Below are positions 23,866 to 25,143 of a stretch of 25,143 nt of DNA, piece after piece. Source of the DNA: Helicobacteraceae bacterium (GTDB lineage: Bacteria > Campylobacterota > Campylobacteria > Campylobacterales > SZUA-545); assembly GCA_031275395.1 (NCBI GenBank), contig JAISOU010000011.1, positions 1-25,143 on the forward strand, read 5' to 3'. Each line of letters starts with the position of its first letter. Within the stretch, counting starts at the first letter, position 1. Both the position numbers and the translations under genes were made by a program. Under the pieces are notes generated by a model. It was not told the origin of the DNA. It saw only the letters and a list, made by a program, of their open reading frames with translations, and did not search any database.

Positions 23866-24813
23866 TCATTTAGCCTGATTGCGATCGAGAGCGGCTAAGG
23901 CTTCTTTGGCTTCCTCGCTACCGCCTTTAGCCGCTTGTTCAAAAAGCGATCGCGCTTTAACCAGATCTTTTTTAACGCCTAAGCCGTCTCTATACATCTC
24001 GGCGATCCAGCACAAAGAGCCGTAATGTTTATGTTTATCGTATGATATTTGAAACCATTCAAGCGCTTTAGGGTAGTCTTTAAGTTTTTCTATATAGATA
24101 ACGCCTAAAGCGTGGGGGGCTTTTTTGTCTTTATTTTCATTGTAGGCGATCTTAAACCATTCGATCGCTTTAGAGTAGTCTTTGAAAGCGTCGTAATATA
24201 GTAATCCTAAAGAAAAAGCGGCTTCGGTATTTTTTCGATTATGCGCGATCTCAAACCATTTCTTAGCGTTGGGGTAGTCTTTTAATTGCTGTTTATAAAG
24301 CAATCCTAAAGCGTAAGCCGCGTCAATAAAGCCTTGACTAAAAGAGGTTTCATACCATTCGATCGCTTTGGGATAGTCTTTTAATATATCGTCGTAAAGC
24401 AACCCCAAAGCGTAAGCCGCGCTTTTATCGCCCATTTTATGCGCGATCTCATACCATTTCTTAGCGTTAGGGTAGTCTTGAAGGCGATCCTCGTAAAGCG
24501 CCGCTAACGAATAAGCCGCTTCGTCGTCTTTCATCTTATAAGCGATCTCATACCATTCGATCGCTTTAGGATAGTCTTTGCGATACATCTCATAGATCAC
24601 CCCTAAGCCTCTGGCGCAACGCCTATCGCCTAGTTCGTAGCATTGCTTAAACCACTGAAACGCTCTGTTCTGATCGTAGCTTAGGTAATGCTCTCCGAGT
24701 TTATACGCCGCCTCCGAATCGCTTTTAGCCTTCTTTTCCAAATCCCCGATATTCTCGGCGTGGCAAACGCAGTTAAATACAAGCGTCAGCGTGAAAAGTA
24801 TCCGTTTAATCAT
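23866..24813 (-). CDS. Secreted Sel1-like repeat protein
   Basis: The 315-residue protein has a signal peptide (MIKRILFTLTLVFNCVCHAE, cleavage near residue 19). The rest consists of about eight Sel1/TPR-type repeats. Seven have a 33-residue period lacking the Gly-rich insert of classical 36-residue Sel1 repeats (AAYALGLLYDDILKDYPKAI is typical); only the last (YRDGLGVKKDLVKARSLF) keeps it. Repeats ending KAIEWYEIA and NAKKWYEIA partly alternate, which suggests growth by two-repeat units. Such proteins bind partners, often in envelope or host contact. AGGAG stands six bases before the ATG on the minus strand. The gene runs against ccoI. The target is unknown. Confidence 0.85.
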   Translation of the reverse strand: MIKRILFTLTLVFNCVCHAENIGDLEKKAKSDSEAAYKLGEHYLSYDQNRAFQWFKQCYELGDRRCARGLGVIYEMYRKDYPKAIEWYEIAYKMKDDEAAYSLAALYEDRLQDYPNAKKWYEIAHKMGDKSAAYALGLLYDDILKDYPKAIEWYETSFSQGFIDAAYALGLLYKQQLKDYPNAKKWFEIAHNRKNTEAAFSLGLLYYDAFKDYSKAIEWFKIAYNENKDKKAPHALGVIYIEKLKDYPKALEWFQISYDKHKHYGSLCWIAEMYRDGLGVKKDLVKARSLFEQAAKGGSEEAKEALAALDRNQAK

Positions 24814-24841
24814 TGTTGCTCCTTTGTTTTGTTTGTTTCAT
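24806..24841 (-). CDS. Possible 11-codon upstream ORF of the Sel1-like gene
   Basis: On the minus strand, AAAGGAACGGTCAATG gives a ribosome-binding site and start at 24841-24839. The frame encodes MKQTKQRSNND and its TAA (24808-24806) overlaps the start of the Sel1-like gene. Its origin in a duplicated leader (24820-24867) may make it accidental; it could also couple translation. Confidence 0.35.
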   Translation of the reverse strand: MKQTKQRSNND

Positions 24842-24867
24842 TGACCGTTCCTTTGCTTTGTTTGTTT
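24820..24867 (-). repeat. Duplicated ribosome-binding leader
   Basis: TCCTTTGTTTTGTTTGTTT (24820-24838) and TCCTTTGCTTTGTTTGTTT (24849-24867) differ at one of 19 positions and lie 29 bases apart. Read on the minus strand, each holds an A-rich track ending in AAAGGA, followed by an ATG. Confidence 0.85.
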
Positions 24868-25143
24868 TAATTGTCATATGTAATTCTAGCCTTCTTTTGG
24901 ATTTCAGTATTCCTACGCGATTAACGGTTGGAGAGCGCCTATCGCTCCGTCTTTCGCGCCTTGCGCCCGTAAGTGAGCGGGCGCTTCGCTGGAATAACGA
25001 ATAGAGCGGATAGGATTGCCTATACGCTATACGATTTAGCTACTTTTGCCAATAGAGGTAAGGATAGCCGTTGTTTTTTGCGGCGATCTTTACTAGGGCG
25101 CGACTGTCTGCCAATATAACGTGGGATAAGGATAACCGCTAAA
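24868..25143. other. Intergenic end of window with palindromic element
   Basis: No gene can be supported. A perfect stem GCGCCCG / CGGGCGC (24963-24969 and 24978-24984) stands within a larger dyad bounded by TATTCC and GGAATA, with a small GGAG / CTCC stem inside. Near the end, a minus-strand frame of 32 codons without an ATG (25136 down to the TAG at 25042-25040) ends GYPYLYWQK and may be a gene remnant. GCCAATATAACGT at 25110-25122 also occurs at 4751-4763. Confidence 0.5.

Noticed and set aside
1-25143. CRISPR array
   Set aside because: No set of regularly spaced identical repeats was found; the repeats seen are two-copy or protein-coding.

Overview
The window looks like a chromosomal segment of a Campylobacterota (epsilonproteobacterial) organism. 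The main reason is the gene order ccoN-ccoO-ccoQ-ccoP, DUF4006-like gene, TPM-like gene, fixH-like gene, addB, addA, ccoI, which I recall as close to the Campylobacter/Helicobacter order. The ankyrin/AMIN-ftsW-murG group and the TTG/GTG starts also fit. The species is not identifiable. Base composition is higher in GC than in Campylobacter or Helicobacter, and core genes are dense in CGATCG.

Positions 1-5041 are accessory in character. A 179-bp direct repeat carries the promoter-proximal region, signal peptide and first mature residues of a secreted protein. The left copy breaks off after 55 codons. The right copy opens a large HET-C-like/VWA gene that is cut by a one-base frameshift near 3048 from its C-terminal seven-bladed RCC1 propeller (to 4404). 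An unknown lipoprotein lies between the copies. Positions 4405-4951 have no gene but are rich in RNA-like structure, including a minus-strand 34-nt hairpin that matches group II intron domain V in layout. tRNA-Ser(GGA) follows.

Positions 5136-10766 hold an orphan SUKH (SMI1/KNR4) protein, endonuclease III, a small membrane protein, an ankyrin-AMIN lipoprotein, ftsW and murG, the last three packed as an envelope/division operon. A 432-bp spacer with two hairpins and a T-run follows.

Positions 11199-14655 are the cbb3-type cytochrome c oxidase operon: ccoN, ccoO, ccoQ, a short ccoP with a single haem motif, a DUF4006-like gene, an unlisted 29-residue membrane peptide, and a strong intrinsic terminator. 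Downstream, two tandem TPM-like domains, a FixH-like assembly protein, AddB, AddA and the copper ATPase CcoI are packed with overlaps. FixH and CcoI serve oxidase assembly and copper delivery; AddAB processes double-strand breaks. The window closes with a convergent 33-residue-repeat Sel1-like protein on the minus strand, preceded by a duplicated ribosome-binding region that creates an 11-codon upstream ORF.

The most notable points are the split HET-C/VWA/RCC1 protein with its broken duplicate, the apparently monohaem CcoP, the 29-residue peptide with a 17-bp sequence shared by both ends of the cco operon, and the degenerate group II intron-like 3' end. I did not find a clearly new multi-gene system.
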